Part shown: in pieces, positions 36,480-46,372 of the stretch
How positions within the stretch are numbered: position 1 is the first letter of the stretch
Layout: the number at the start of each line of letters is the position of its first letter
Assembly: GCA_944392335.1 (NCBI GenBank)
Contig: CALXWJ010000037.1
Location: 40,751-104,750 of the forward strand
From: an uncultured Clostridia bacterium
GTDB lineage: Bacteria > Bacillota > Clostridia > UBA1381
Reading direction: 5' to 3'
DNA: 64,000 bases
Made by a program: the position numbers and the translations under genes
Notes under the pieces: model-generated
The model's database searches: none
The model's input: only the letters and a program-made list of their open reading frames with translations
Told to the model about the DNA's origin: nothing

Positions 36480-37643
36480 TTAGTAAGAAGCTTTTAAAAC
36501 CTTCAAAATATCTTCGGATGTCATTTGCTTGTATCCGCCGCCCTGTATGGTTGAATTTGCAATCAGAGGAAGCATATCCTCCGTTGCACCGAGCTCACGA
36601 ATACTTGTCGGCAGTCCAAGCTTTACAATAAACTGATGAAGTTTTTCGATCCCTGCCGCTGCAGCTTCCTCTTTTGTCATAGAATCAACAGGGATATTCC
36701 ATACATTTTTTGCAAAACGTACAAATTTATTTGTTCCACAGCCGCAAATATATTTATAATACGGTACGGAAATTGCCGCCAGCCCCGCGCCGTGGGCACA
36801 GTCGGTATAAGCGCCGACCTGATGTTCGATCATATGCACTTCCCAGTCTTGTTCTTTGGAAAGACCTGTGATCGTATTGAGGCCGATCGCTGCACACCAC
36901 ATGATATTGCTTCGTGCTTCATAGTCTTCAGGGTTTTCCAATGCAATGCATGCACTGTGTATCAGCGATCTCAATACGCCCTCGATTAAATAATCGGTAG
37001 TATTGTCATCATCGCCGGAAAAATACTGTTCCATTAAGTGTGACATGGTATCAAATATCCCGCTTGACATCTGATATTTGGGAACGGTGTAGGTATACTC
37101 TGGATTTAAAATTGAAAATTTCGGATAAACATTTGCGGGATACACTCTGCCGTTTTTCAGCTTTTTTTCTTCATTGGTAATGACTGATCCGCCGTTCATT
37201 TCCGAACCGGTTCCCGCCATTGTTAAAACGGCTCCTACCGGAACGATTTTATTGTCCACTTCTTCAAAGTTTATCCAATAACGCTCCCACGGATCACCCT
37301 TGCAATAGGCTGACACAGATATCCCTTTTGCACAGTCTATAACAGAGCCGCCTCCTACGGCAAGGATCAGATCAACGCTGTTTTCCCTAACCAGTCTTGC
37401 CCCCTCGAGCATTTGTTCATATGTGGGATTGGATTTGATGCCCGCAAGTTCAACGACCTTTTTGCCTGATTCATTTAAAATTTTTATGATCCGCTCATAC
37501 AGACCGTTTTTCTTGATCGAGCCTTTTCCGTAAACCAGCAGTACTGTTTCGCCATAGTTTGCGAGCTCCGGTGATAAATGCTCCAAAGCGGTCTTTCCGA
37601 AATGAATTTTTGTTGGGTTGTAATAAGTAAAATCGATTTTCAT
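36480..37643 (-). CDS. Iron-containing alcohol dehydrogenase (BDH/YqdH-like)
   Basis: 387 residues, the standard group III length; start ATG 37643 with AAGGAGG upstream. The N-terminal NAD(P)-binding part has VYGKGSIKKNGLYERI, NPTYEQMLEGA and LAVGGGSVIDCAKGIS. Metal-site histidines lie in GIFDTMSHLMEQYF and TDCAHGAGLAAISVPYYKY. The family reduces aldehydes such as butyraldehyde with NAD(P)H. A 277-base gap separates it from the carboxymuconolactone-like gene, so joint transcription is uncertain; the three may form a stress or aldehyde detoxification group (inference). Confidence 0.92.
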   Translation of the reverse strand: MKIDFTYYNPTKIHFGKTALEHLSPELANYGETVLLVYGKGSIKKNGLYERIIKILNESGKKVVELAGIKSNPTYEQMLEGARLVRENSVDLILAVGGGSVIDCAKGISVSAYCKGDPWERYWINFEEVDNKIVPVGAVLTMAGTGSEMNGGSVITNEEKKLKNGRVYPANVYPKFSILNPEYTYTVPKYQMSSGIFDTMSHLMEQYFSGDDDNTTDYLIEGVLRSLIHSACIALENPEDYEARSNIMWCAAIGLNTITGLSKEQDWEVHMIEHQVGAYTDCAHGAGLAAISVPYYKYICGCGTNKFVRFAKNVWNIPVDSMTKEEAAAAGIEKLHQFIVKLGLPTSIRELGATEDMLPLIANSTIQGGGYKQMTSEDILKVLKASY

Positions 37644-37705
37644 TGTTTTTTCCTCCTTGTATTAAAAAGTAAAAAAGTAGATGTACTGTTTTTGTTAATA
37701 CCTAT

Positions 37706-37734
37706 ATTATACAATTATTTTGATAAAATGTCTA
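37706..37734 (-). promoter_or_regulatory. Promoter of the iron alcohol dehydrogenase gene
   Basis: Minus-strand reading gives TAGACA (37729-37734), 17-base spacer and a perfect TATAAT (37706-37711), about 60 bases upstream of the start codon. Confidence 0.7.
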
Positions 37735-37981
37735 ATACTTATTAATTATCGTCAGTAATGCTTTTTATGTATATTTTCTAAAAATCAATAAATTCAGATG
37801 CTCTGCGGGGAAATATCCGATCCTTTTCCCAGCCTTAAAAAGTGCATATTCCGATGATTGGTCATATAAAAAAATAGATTATTTCTGGTAAAATACAGAA
37901 TTAATTTTCGTATCTTATGCTGGAAATTTTTTTGTCACAAAATTTATAATAAATTTTGTGAATGTTAATTTGTGGTATATG
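37735..37981. other. AT-rich intergenic stretch
   Basis: Between the dehydrogenase promoter and the AraC-gene promoter there is AT-rich sequence with no supported gene. I see no clear operator palindrome in it. Confidence 0.4.
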
Positions 37982-38010
37982 TTGATTTTTCTATTATTTT
38001 TTGATATAAT
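37982..38010 (+). promoter_or_regulatory. Promoter of the AraC-family gene
   Basis: TTGATT (37982-37987), 17-base spacer, perfect TATAAT (38005-38010). The expected transcription start near 38017 lies at the very left edge of repeat copy R5, so the repeat would form the 5' leader of the mRNA. Confidence 0.65.
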
Positions 38011-38019
38011 TTATGTATA

Positions 38020-38159
38020 CAATAACTGCGGACAAGATGTCCCCCGCCGTTTGCCGGCGGGGGGTTTAATATCTTTAGTGTGATAGTGCGACTTACGCCG
38101 ATCACAGCGCAGCAGCGCCCTTGTCATCGTAAAATGACAGGATACGGCCATTATTGAAA
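38020..38159 (+). repeat. Structured intergenic repeat, copy R5 (in a 5' leader)
   Basis: AATAACTGCG left end, hairpin CCCGCCG-TTTG-CCGGCGGGG, a GTGAT...ATCAC stem replacing the GTAAT...ATTAC of other copies, a diverged third part, and right end GATACGGCCATTATTGAAA. It is the only copy upstream of a gene in sense orientation with a promoter directly before it. Confidence 0.78.
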
Positions 38160-38250
38160 CAGATATGTTTGTTTTTTGACTGCCGTGATAAATGAGACAA
38201 TGAGAGCTTGTATTATTATATTAAAAACAGAAGATAGGAGGATGATTTGC

Positions 38251-39132
38251 ATGAAGTGTTACGGAGATAACCCAATAAATAAAATAGAATGCTCGTTTAT
38301 TAAATTTTCAAAGAATGAACCAGAACATACTCACGGTAAAATTGAAATGGTGTATATCGTATCGGGTATGGGCGAACAAATAGTTGACGGACAAAAATTC
38401 ATTTATGAAAAAGGATCGATGATTATGATCAATACCGGACAAACGCATGCATTTAATATTTTTGAAAACACATCATATATAAATATATTATTTGATATAT
38501 CCCTCATGTCTGATGAATTAAACAGCGGCGACAGCCTAAGTGAGCTGTTTAATATATATGGCTACGAATTGGATACTGAATTTTTCTTTACAAAATTCAG
38601 TCAGTATATGATCCCCAAAATCGAAGAGATTGCTTTTAATATCTTGGCTGAATACATAAAAAAAGATTATGCATATGAAAATGTAATAAAGGCAGGTATG
38701 GAACAGCTTATACATTTATTCGTACGTGAATTTTATAATAATAAAAAAATAAAGAATAATTTAAATTCGGAGTTAAAAATTGAAGACGCGATGAGGTATA
38801 TACAAGAAAATTGCCTTGAAAACTTAAGGCTTGAGGATGTGAGTAAAATATTTAATTGTTCCCCTAATTATTTTTCATATATACTAAAAAAGAAATACGG
38901 TTTAAGCTTTAAACAGCTGCTTATAGAAAAAAGGCTGTCAATAGTAATATATTATTTGCTTGAGACAAATTACAGCATAGGAGAAATACAAACCATATGC
39001 GGATTTAATAATACAAGCTATTTCTATAAATTATTTGAGCGGCATTTTGGAGTAAAGCCTAAAACAGTCAGGGAATACAAAAGAAATTACATACGATTTA
39101 TAGATGATGTTTCTTTTACATTGAAAAAGTAA
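38251..39132 (+). CDS. AraC-family transcriptional regulator
   Basis: ATG 38251 is preferred (ATAGGAGG nine bases upstream), giving 293 residues; an ATG three codons earlier is too close to the ribosome site. The N-terminal ~110 residues are a cupin-like sensing domain (FSKNEPEHTHGKIEMVYIVSG, GSMIMINTGQTHAF). The C-terminal ~100 residues hold the two AraC helix-turn-helix units (LRLEDVSKIFNCSPNYFSYI and YSIGEIQTICGFNNTSYFYK, then FGVKPKTVREYK). It faces the large surface-protein genes downstream and is a candidate activator of them in response to a sugar. Confidence 0.93.
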   Translation: MKCYGDNPINKIECSFIKFSKNEPEHTHGKIEMVYIVSGMGEQIVDGQKFIYEKGSMIMINTGQTHAFNIFENTSYINILFDISLMSDELNSGDSLSELFNIYGYELDTEFFFTKFSQYMIPKIEEIAFNILAEYIKKDYAYENVIKAGMEQLIHLFVREFYNNKKIKNNLNSELKIEDAMRYIQENCLENLRLEDVSKIFNCSPNYFSYILKKKYGLSFKQLLIEKRLSIVIYYLLETNYSIGEIQTICGFNNTSYFYKLFERHFGVKPKTVREYKRNYIRFIDDVSFTLKK

Positions 39133-39467
39133 AAGACAAATCAATTTCTTAAAATAGCAAAATTAAACAAAAATGCAGTAATTTTACATTTTAAAATATA
39201 TACATAATTGATATGATATCGTTGATTTTGTTGTTTTTTTAAAAACACTAATAAAAATCAAGAAAAAAAAAACAGTTTTTTTGTCCTTGTAACATTTTGT
39301 GTTATATGTTATACTTTGATTATAAAATATGCACATTAAAAGAACTTTTTTAATTGAATAGTTGGTTTTTTTCACTAAAAAGTAAAAATTAGAGTAATCA
39401 AAACCAAGCTGTCAATTAACTTCAGTACCTAAAAATTTGATTAATATGAAAGGCTGGAATCAAAATT
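39133..39467. other. AT-rich intergenic region with promoter of the large SLH gene
   Basis: No gene is seen. A promoter-like pair TTGTAA (39287-39292), 17-base spacer, TATACT (39310-39315) lies about 150 bases upstream of the 39468 start, leaving a long AT-rich leader. Long leaders are common for S-layer protein mRNAs. No strong hairpin was found in the leader by eye. Confidence 0.5.
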
Positions 39468-42400
39468 ATGAAGAAAAAAATCATGGCAATAGCTGCCGTA
39501 TTATTAGTATTGTCACAGTCTGTAAGTGCGCAGATCAATAGGCTTACATATGATTCATCGACCGGCGAGTGCCGCATACAAGGAAACTTTCGTAATGTAG
39601 ACGCGCAAAAAGCCGCGGTCGAAGTTTTAAAACCCGGTAAAAATGTAAATGACGATGATGCATATATTCATGTTTTTGAAACAGCCATTGATGAACAGGG
39701 AAACTTTGATGACACATTCAGGATAGATGGAGTCAGTGGCGAATATTTGGTGCGTATAGGTGCGGGCGGACAGGTTTATGAAAAAAATTTCATATATGTG
39801 AGCACTGAGGAAAGCGAAGATTATCTGCAAAAGGTAAATGACGCAAGCTCAGTTGCAGAACTTACAGATATATTTGAAAGCGATTACGGAAGGCTCAAGG
39901 GTCTATTGGGTGTCACGGTAGATCCGGAGGATAAAGATTTTGTGTATAATGCTTTATATAATGAGATCAATGACAATACAATAAGCACATTTGATGAATT
40001 AAAAAGGATCACCGCAGAGATATGTCTGATAAACTCTTTTATGGGCGCGGATGAGAATCCGGAGGCGGAGCTGGAAAAATTATTTGAATATTTTGATGAC
40101 GAGGCAATGCCGGCGGTAACGGTATGGAATGACAGTACCCTAGTTAATGACAATCTGAAATCAGAAATAGCGTTAAAAATACAAAGATCAAATGCGCAGA
40201 CGATAGAAGCGCTTCAGAGCGAATTTGTGGAGGATTGTATTTATACGGCATTGTCAAAGGCTTCTTCAAAGGGAAGAGAATTAGCTGTAGTAAAGATTGC
40301 ATATGAATACATAAACGCGGATGAATACGATTATTTTTCAGGTTTAAGCGAACAAAGGCAGATAAATATACTTTCCAATATATCAGGAAGCTATTCAACT
40401 GTTGCCCAGTACAGTGCAAAGTTTGATGAGGCCGTACAAAATTCCAGAGAAAATACAGGCGGCTCAGGCAATAATTCGTCGGGTAATTCATCGGGAAATT
40501 CATCCATTGGCACAGGGGTTCTTGTACCCGGAAATGTAACGACGCCGGACGATGACAATACACCGGAAACGGAACCTGAAACGGACAGCCGGCAGCCCTT
40601 TAATGATCTTGACGGATATGACTGGGCAAAAACATCAATAGAGAATTTATATAATAAAAATATTATAAACGGAAAAAGCAGCGGTGTATTCGCACCCGGT
40701 GACAATGTAAAACGTGAAGAATTTCTGTCGATGATAATGAATGCGTTATCCTTGATAGTGGACGACGCGCAATGCGATAACTTTACGGATGTGGATAAGC
40801 AAAGCTGGTATTACAACGCTGTTGCTTCGGCATATGTACAGAATATTGTAAATGGTATGTCTGACACGGAGTTTGGTATAGGTTATGCAGTGTCAAGACA
40901 GGATGCGGTGGTAATGTGTAAAAATGCCGCATCATGCGCCGGAGTGGCGTTTTCTGAAGAGGAAGCGGAATCGGGAGATAAGCCGACGGTAAGTTATGAA
41001 TATGCCGATGTTTCGGGAGATATATTCTCGGATCAGGCAGATATTGCCGATTATGCGCTTGATTCTGTTATCGCCATGTACAGAACAGGCGTGGTCAACG
41101 GTATGGATACCGGAGAATTCGCCCCCGAGAACAATATGAGCAGAGCAGAGGCGGCTGTTATTATCGACAGGCTTATGAAGATGGTTTCGGAAACCGTAAG
41201 CAATATAGATACAAACACGGATATGTATGAAATGATGTCCGCTTTCGGAATGTATGATGCCGACAGCACGGGTTTGAGCTTAGAGATCACAAGAGGCGAA
41301 GCGGCAAAGCTGATCTGCGATATCCTGGATCTAACTCCATTGTCGGGCAGTGATTACAGCTTCAGCGACTGCGGACAAGACTACGAATATTCACAATATA
41401 TTTACACAGTGGTCGAAAACGGTTATCTCAGCGGATATGATGACGGTAAATTTTATCCTGTGTCAACGCTCAGTTACAATGACGCGGTAAGAGCCATAGT
41501 AACTGTTTTGGGATATTCCAAGATTGCTGAAAATGACGGCGGATATCCAAACGGGTATTTAAAGATAGCAGCAAATAATTCATGCTTGAAAAATGTAACG
41601 CCGACAGACGCGGGTGAAATAACAAAAGAAAATTTTTTGAGGTTATTTTATAATTCCTTTGATGTAAATGTATATGAGTTAACATATAACGGGAACAATT
41701 TCGGATATTCATTGTCGGAGGACGAGACCCTTCTGAGTGCCTATCGGAATATTTATAAATTAAGAGGAAAGGTAGTTGCAAATTCGTATACAGGTATCAG
41801 CGGTGAAACAACGGCGGGAGAAGGAACGATTAAGATCGACGGGATCGAAATGACCAATGCCAACGATCTGTATGACAGTTATATAGGACGTGAAGTAACC
41901 TGTTATTATCAGGCGGACAGTGCAGATGATTATGAAATCCTGTATATGACGCCGACCAGCAGAAGCTCGGTGATCACGCTTACTGCCGATGAGATAGAGG
42001 AGTATGAGAATTTCAGCTATACTTATATACCCGAGGGTTCAAACAGAGACCGGACAATCACTATTTCAAACAATGCAAATATCATATATAACAATAAGGC
42101 GGTATATGATTATACGGATGATATGCTTTGCCCCAAGGTCGGCAGCGTTGAATTTGTTGACGCAAACAGCGACGGAAGATATGATAATAACGATACCGTT
42201 ATAATTAACTCATACAGAAATATCGTAGTAAATTATGTAGATACAAATAATGAAGTGATCTATGATAAATACTCAAGCGATTTTAATCTTGACCTGTCTG
42301 AGGTGGAGAATGTTGAGATCAAGGATAAGCATGGAGATGTATTCGGTTTAAGGGAATTAAGGGAATGGGATGTTTTGACAGCTTTGATAAGCCCTGATAA

Positions 42401-43784
42401 TGAATATGCACAGATTGTGCTTATCGACGAGAGCAGCACGGGAAATGTAAACAGTATAAACAGGCAGGATGATGAGATCACAATAGGCGGAGAAACGCTT
42501 TCTTTCGCGAAGGACTGGCGCGGAAATACCGATGATATAAAATTGGGCAATTCGGTTACCGTTTACTGGGATCTGTTTGGAAATGTTGCGGCCATCAATA
42601 CCGTTGTACAGCAGACCAACGGAAGAATCATGATACTCACCGCACACGGCATGAATGACGAGAGCGGAGAAGAGGAATATTATATCAAATCCTACTCATC
42701 GGACAGGGAAATAACCTATTATCCTTTAGCCGAAAGGGTAAAGTATAACGGCACAAAAAGAGATGCTGAAGACATACAGGGCTTTCTTGATGATCAGATG
42801 GGTTCGGCAGTTATGGTGGATATAAATACAGATGGTGAAATATCATCGATAACAACCGCGGCAAAACCAGGTGAAGATGAAAACAGAGGATTTTATAAGC
42901 TTAATTATGATGGAGAATCGCTGGTATACGGTATAGAAGCAAGCAATTTCGGATACAGATTCAGAAGAGGCTCCGAGGTATATACCATTCCGGAGGATCC
43001 GGAGGAATACGGAGACTCCAGCAGATTTTCCTATAACGCGCAGTCATTTACAAACGGAGTATCCTATGTTGTTGACGGATATTCCACAACGCCGAATTCA
43101 GCCGTTGCGGATGTTATAGTATACAAAGCGCCTCCCGCGCAGTCGGCAACATATGACCCTTCGACCGGATTTGTTATCGCGAATATCGAAGAAAGACTCG
43201 ATGATGATGATAATGTCGTAACATATGTTGAGGGCTTTAATTACAATAAAGATAATTATGATTACGGAACCGCGGCAGGATATGTTATAAAAGACAACGC
43301 GGTAATAGTTGATGTAGATTATAACATAAGAAATGACATATCTGTTGATGATCTGAGTGTTGGAGACTGTGTAAGATACAGTCTTGACAATGGACAGATT
43401 TCCACTATACAGCTTATGTATGATTACAGCGAGGATGTTATTGAGGAAAACAGCCCCACAAAAGCCGCAACAGGATACAGAGGATATGCGTATACAAAAA
43501 CATCTGACGGTCAGTATCTGACGATCGCCGACGGAAAGAGACCGGAGGAAATTGATGAAAGCGATCCGACAGACGGAGGAACATATTTAAAGAGCTTCTG
43601 GATAAGATCGCAGATGGTAACCGTTGTTGATATGACCGGAAAGACGCCTGTTGTAAAGAAAGGCTCGATGTCTGATGTTATGACATATAAGCAGACAGGT
43701 TCGGCAAACGGATATTCAAAGGTCGTAATGTTCAGCGAATGGACCAGCACAATTTACGGATTGGTCGTATACATAGAGGATTAA
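39468..43784 (+). CDS. Very large SLH-domain surface protein, fused form of the split pair
   Basis: ATG 39468; signal peptide ends near VSAQ; 1438 residues. Order: shared N-terminal beta domain (~20-110), helical region (~115-325), Gly/Ser/Asn linker (~330-348), three SLH domains (~378-571; VKREE, VSRQD, MSRAE motifs), two to three degenerate SLH-like units (~585-740), then ~700 residues of repeated small beta elements matching the 28619 product. A single calcium-loop-like DANSDGRYDNND occurs near 890. The first ~570 residues match the 26854 product and the rest the 28619 product, so this is one polypeptide where the other locus has two. It probably binds secondary cell-wall polymer and forms part of an S-layer or surface scaffold. 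Confidence 0.87.
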   Translation: MKKKIMAIAAVLLVLSQSVSAQINRLTYDSSTGECRIQGNFRNVDAQKAAVEVLKPGKNVNDDDAYIHVFETAIDEQGNFDDTFRIDGVSGEYLVRIGAGGQVYEKNFIYVSTEESEDYLQKVNDASSVAELTDIFESDYGRLKGLLGVTVDPEDKDFVYNALYNEINDNTISTFDELKRITAEICLINSFMGADENPEAELEKLFEYFDDEAMPAVTVWNDSTLVNDNLKSEIALKIQRSNAQTIEALQSEFVEDCIYTALSKASSKGRELAVVKIAYEYINADEYDYFSGLSEQRQINILSNISGSYSTVAQYSAKFDEAVQNSRENTGGSGNNSSGNSSGNSSIGTGVLVPGNVTTPDDDNTPETEPETDSRQPFNDLDGYDWAKTSIENLYNKNIINGKSSGVFAPGDNVKREEFLSMIMNALSLIVDDAQCDNFTDVDKQSWYYNAVASAYVQNIVNGMSDTEFGIGYAVSRQDAVVMCKNAASCAGVAFSEEEAESGDKPTVSYEYADVSGDIFSDQADIADYALDSVIAMYRTGVVNGMDTGEFAPENNMSRAEAAVIIDRLMKMVSETVSNIDTNTDMYEMMSAFGMYDADSTGLSLEITRGEAAKLICDILDLTPLSGSDYSFSDCGQDYEYSQYIYTVVENGYLSGYDDGKFYPVSTLSYNDAVRAIVTVLGYSKIAENDGGYPNGYLKIAANNSCLKNVTPTDAGEITKENFLRLFYNSFDVNVYELTYNGNNFGYSLSEDETLLSAYRNIYKLRGKVVANSYTGISGETTAGEGTIKIDGIEMTNANDLYDSYIGREVTCYYQADSADDYEILYMTPTSRSSVITLTADEIEEYENFSYTYIPEGSNRDRTITISNNANIIYNNKAVYDYTDDMLCPKVGSVEFVDANSDGRYDNNDTVIINSYRNIVVNYVDTNNEVIYDKYSSDFNLDLSEVENVEIKDKHGDVFGLRELREWDVLTALISPDNEYAQIVLIDESSTGNVNSINRQDDEITIGGETLSFAKDWRGNTDDIKLGNSVTVYWDLFGNVAAINTVVQQTNGRIMILTAHGMNDESGEEEYYIKSYSSDREITYYPLAERVKYNGTKRDAEDIQGFLDDQMGSAVMVDINTDGEISSITTAAKPGEDENRGFYKLNYDGESLVYGIEASNFGYRFRRGSEVYTIPEDPEEYGDSSRFSYNAQSFTNGVSYVVDGYSTTPNSAVADVIVYKAPPAQSATYDPSTGFVIANIEERLDDDDNVVTYVEGFNYNKDNYDYGTAAGYVIKDNAVIVDVDYNIRNDISVDDLSVGDCVRYSLDNGQISTIQLMYDYSEDVIEENSPTKAATGYRGYAYTKTSDGQYLTIADGKRPEEIDESDPTDGGTYLKSFWIRSQMVTVVDMTGKTPVVKKGSMSDVMTYKQTGSANGYSKVVMFSEWTSTIYGLVVYIED

Positions 43785-43833
43785 AAAAGATCGGATCCGT
43801 TAAATAGCTATTCATATGAAAGGTTGTGAACCG

Positions 43834-46206
43834 GTGAAAAAAACAGCAGCAATACTTATAACGGCAGCTTTTATGATCCAAAGCCCTGTTTTTGCGGATA
43901 CCGAAGCATCAGTAGATATATATGCCGCCCCCTGGGGCAGTGATATATACGGAAACGGTACATATTTAAATCCATATCGATCGATCGAGAAAATAACCCA
44001 AAAGGCTAAGCTGATGATCAGAACAGGAACTCAAAAGGATATAAAGGTGATATTGCGTGAGGGCGAATATACTTTAGACAGGACAATTTCATTTGATTAT
44101 CTTACCCAGAATAATTACGAAGGAACGCTCACATATAAAAGCTATAATAATGAAGAAGTAAGTATTTTGGGTGCAAGCCGCGGATACAGCTGGGAAAATA
44201 TCGGAAACGGGATATATAAGACCAATGTGGAAAATGAAGTAAACGTAATTTACGAAAACGGCGAAACAGCCATAAAAGCCCGGTATCCGAACAGAGGCGA
44301 AAAGCGCTCGGACGGTTATCTGTCGGCGGCTTATGACGGGACGTCAAGAAATCTGTATTTCAATTACGGTGATTTTCCGGTCGTGGCGGATCAAACGGAT
44401 CTGCAGATCTATCTGTGGGCGGGAGGCGACCATATGGTCTATGCTCTGGATAATCCGGGGGTCAGCGTAGATTATTCCCAAAATGTTGTGACTCTGGATT
44501 GGGATACCGCAAACAGCGTCCCGATAAGGGCAGGATCGAGATATTATATGCAAAGCGCGATTGAATTTCTTGATATGCCGGGGGAAATGTATTACAGCTC
44601 TAATGAAAAAGCTCTTTATTACATGCCCTATGACGCGGATAATTTGGAGGATATTTATATTCCCGCCGTGAATACGGCAGTGAATATCGGCGGGATATCG
44701 AGCGACAGAGTATCGAACATTGCGTTTGAGGGAATAGCATTCAAATATTTCGGGACAGACAAAACAAATCCAAGCAGTGTGATATATACGGCGTTTTGCG
44801 ACGATATAACGATAAAGGATTGTGAAATCTCCGAATGCGGGGGTAACGGGATTTATGCATATTATACCGATAACAGCGTCTTTTCGGGAAACCGGATAGA
44901 AAATATCGGCGGCGTCGGAGTAACCTTAAGAGAGAGCGACAAGCCGCAGAATGTGGGAAATAATCTTGTATACAATAACTATATAAAAAATATAGGATTA
45001 TATGACGCGGAATCTTCGGGAATAAGTATAACGACCACAAGCAGTAATAAAATTTTAAACAATACCATTTCCGAAACCCCGAGAGCGTCTGTTTCAATGG
45101 GAACGGGTAATACGCAGCTGTATCATCTGCTGGGAACGGTTGTGGACGGCGTCGTGATAACAAGAGAAAATGCGAAGCCGTACCTCACCTGCAATGACAA
45201 CATTATAAGATATAATGATTTTTCAAGGGCAATGCTTGAAACGAATGACGGCGGGTTGTTTTATTGCTGGGGCGCGGGATACGACAATGATATAAGCTAT
45301 AATTATTTCCATGACTTAGAGGTAGAGTTTTCCTTTGCATGGGCGGTATATCTTGACGATGACTGTTCAAAGGAAACGGTAACGAATAATTTCATAGAAA
45401 ACTGCCGTTCGGGTGACGGAGATCTGAGAAATGTATTATTCGTAAAGGGACAGGACAATTTGATTGAAAATAATTTTATAATAAACTGCGAATGCTCCCA
45501 GGGGATATTAAGAGTTGACAGCCAATCGGGAGCAGGTCCGGTAGGCAATGCGGTGTTCAGAAAGAATTTGATCTATAATTCGGGAAATCACATGTATGGT
45601 TTTTACAGCTATAATAAGGCAGAAACCGGAGGAAACAGAAGATTTGCAGAGTGTGATTATAATCTGTTTTATAATGCAGAAAACAACAGCTTTGACGTAT
45701 TATGCCGAAATGAGCAGGATGTATTTGTAAAAATGGCGGATGCAAACACATGGAGGAACGAATATCTTTTGGATGTGAATTCAAGCTTTAAAATGCCTGA
45801 ATTTGCAGACCCCTTTGCAAGGGATTACAGATTGATGCTGTTTGGAAACGCGGCAAGACTCGGAATAAGCAATGTTGATATATCAAATGCGGGAGTTACA
45901 AAGGAATATAAATATTCCGAGGATTCGGATATCGATAAGGTATATATCAATACAAACGACATTTCAAATGCCGCGTTGATAATGTCGGTGGGAGAAGAGA
46001 AGCAGCTATACACAACGGTTAAAAGCGCGGAAGGATTTATTCAGGCGGACGCCGAAATAGATTTTGTATCGTCGGATACGCAGCTTTTGACAGTGGATAA
46101 AAACGGAAAAGCCGTTGCAAAGGGAAAAGGTACTGTGTGCGTTACAGCAGCAGCCCAAAAGGATTCAAAGCTATGTACTGCCGAGCTTTACATTACTATA
46201 GAGTAA
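43834..46206 (+). CDS. Secreted beta-helix enzyme with C-terminal Ig-like domain
   Basis: GTG 43834 with GAAAGG ten bases upstream starts the signal peptide (KKTAAILITAAFMIQSPVFA); ATG 43816 has no ribosome site. 790 residues. IYAAPWGSDIYGNGTYLNPYRSI begins the beta-helix, followed by VILREGEYTLDRTI, NVIYENGETAIKARYPN, DMPGEMYYSS and coils with NCEISECGGNG and NDGGLFYCWGAG up to ~690. The sequence is of the same broad group as the GH141-like pair but closer to the 49868 enzyme. The last ~90 residues are a bacterial Ig-like (Big_2) domain (MSVGEEKQLYTTV...VTAAAQ). Substrate unknown; it lies 49 bases after the large SLH gene. Confidence 0.85.
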   Translation: MKKTAAILITAAFMIQSPVFADTEASVDIYAAPWGSDIYGNGTYLNPYRSIEKITQKAKLMIRTGTQKDIKVILREGEYTLDRTISFDYLTQNNYEGTLTYKSYNNEEVSILGASRGYSWENIGNGIYKTNVENEVNVIYENGETAIKARYPNRGEKRSDGYLSAAYDGTSRNLYFNYGDFPVVADQTDLQIYLWAGGDHMVYALDNPGVSVDYSQNVVTLDWDTANSVPIRAGSRYYMQSAIEFLDMPGEMYYSSNEKALYYMPYDADNLEDIYIPAVNTAVNIGGISSDRVSNIAFEGIAFKYFGTDKTNPSSVIYTAFCDDITIKDCEISECGGNGIYAYYTDNSVFSGNRIENIGGVGVTLRESDKPQNVGNNLVYNNYIKNIGLYDAESSGISITTTSSNKILNNTISETPRASVSMGTGNTQLYHLLGTVVDGVVITRENAKPYLTCNDNIIRYNDFSRAMLETNDGGLFYCWGAGYDNDISYNYFHDLEVEFSFAWAVYLDDDCSKETVTNNFIENCRSGDGDLRNVLFVKGQDNLIENNFIINCECSQGILRVDSQSGAGPVGNAVFRKNLIYNSGNHMYGFYSYNKAETGGNRRFAECDYNLFYNAENNSFDVLCRNEQDVFVKMADANTWRNEYLLDVNSSFKMPEFADPFARDYRLMLFGNAARLGISNVDISNAGVTKEYKYSEDSDIDKVYINTNDISNAALIMSVGEEKQLYTTVKSAEGFIQADAEIDFVSSDTQLLTVDKNGKAVAKGKGTVCVTAAAQKDSKLCTAELYITIE

Positions 46207-46372
46207 AAAACAAATTAACGTAATACAAAACAAATGTGCACAGAAAGGAGGGAAAATCTGCACATTGTTGAGTTTAATAAATTTAAATGGAAAAGGAAAA
46301 ATATTTGATTGGCAAGCTGTATAACGGCCTGTAAAATATTTTTCATATAACTAAAAAAAGGAGAGTTGCTTA
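46207..46372. other. Intergenic stretch with imperfect hairpin around a ribosome-site-like motif
   Basis: ATGTGCACAGA (46233-46243) can pair with TCTGCACAT (46256-46264), looping out AAGGAGGGAAAA. Only a tiny possible frame follows (about 20 codons from TTG), too short to support. A second AAAGGAGAG site precedes ATG 46373. The role of the first is unknown. Confidence 0.35.

Noticed and set aside
42130..42200. Dockerin-like calcium loop DANSDGRYDNND in the fused SLH protein
   Set aside because: A dockerin needs two such loops in tandem; only one is seen and no cohesin is present, so a cellulosome is not supported.
46233..46330. Small gene after the AGGAGG motif in the 46.2 kb intergenic region
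   Set aside because: The possible frame is only about 20 codons from a TTG with poor spacing and no recognisable feature.
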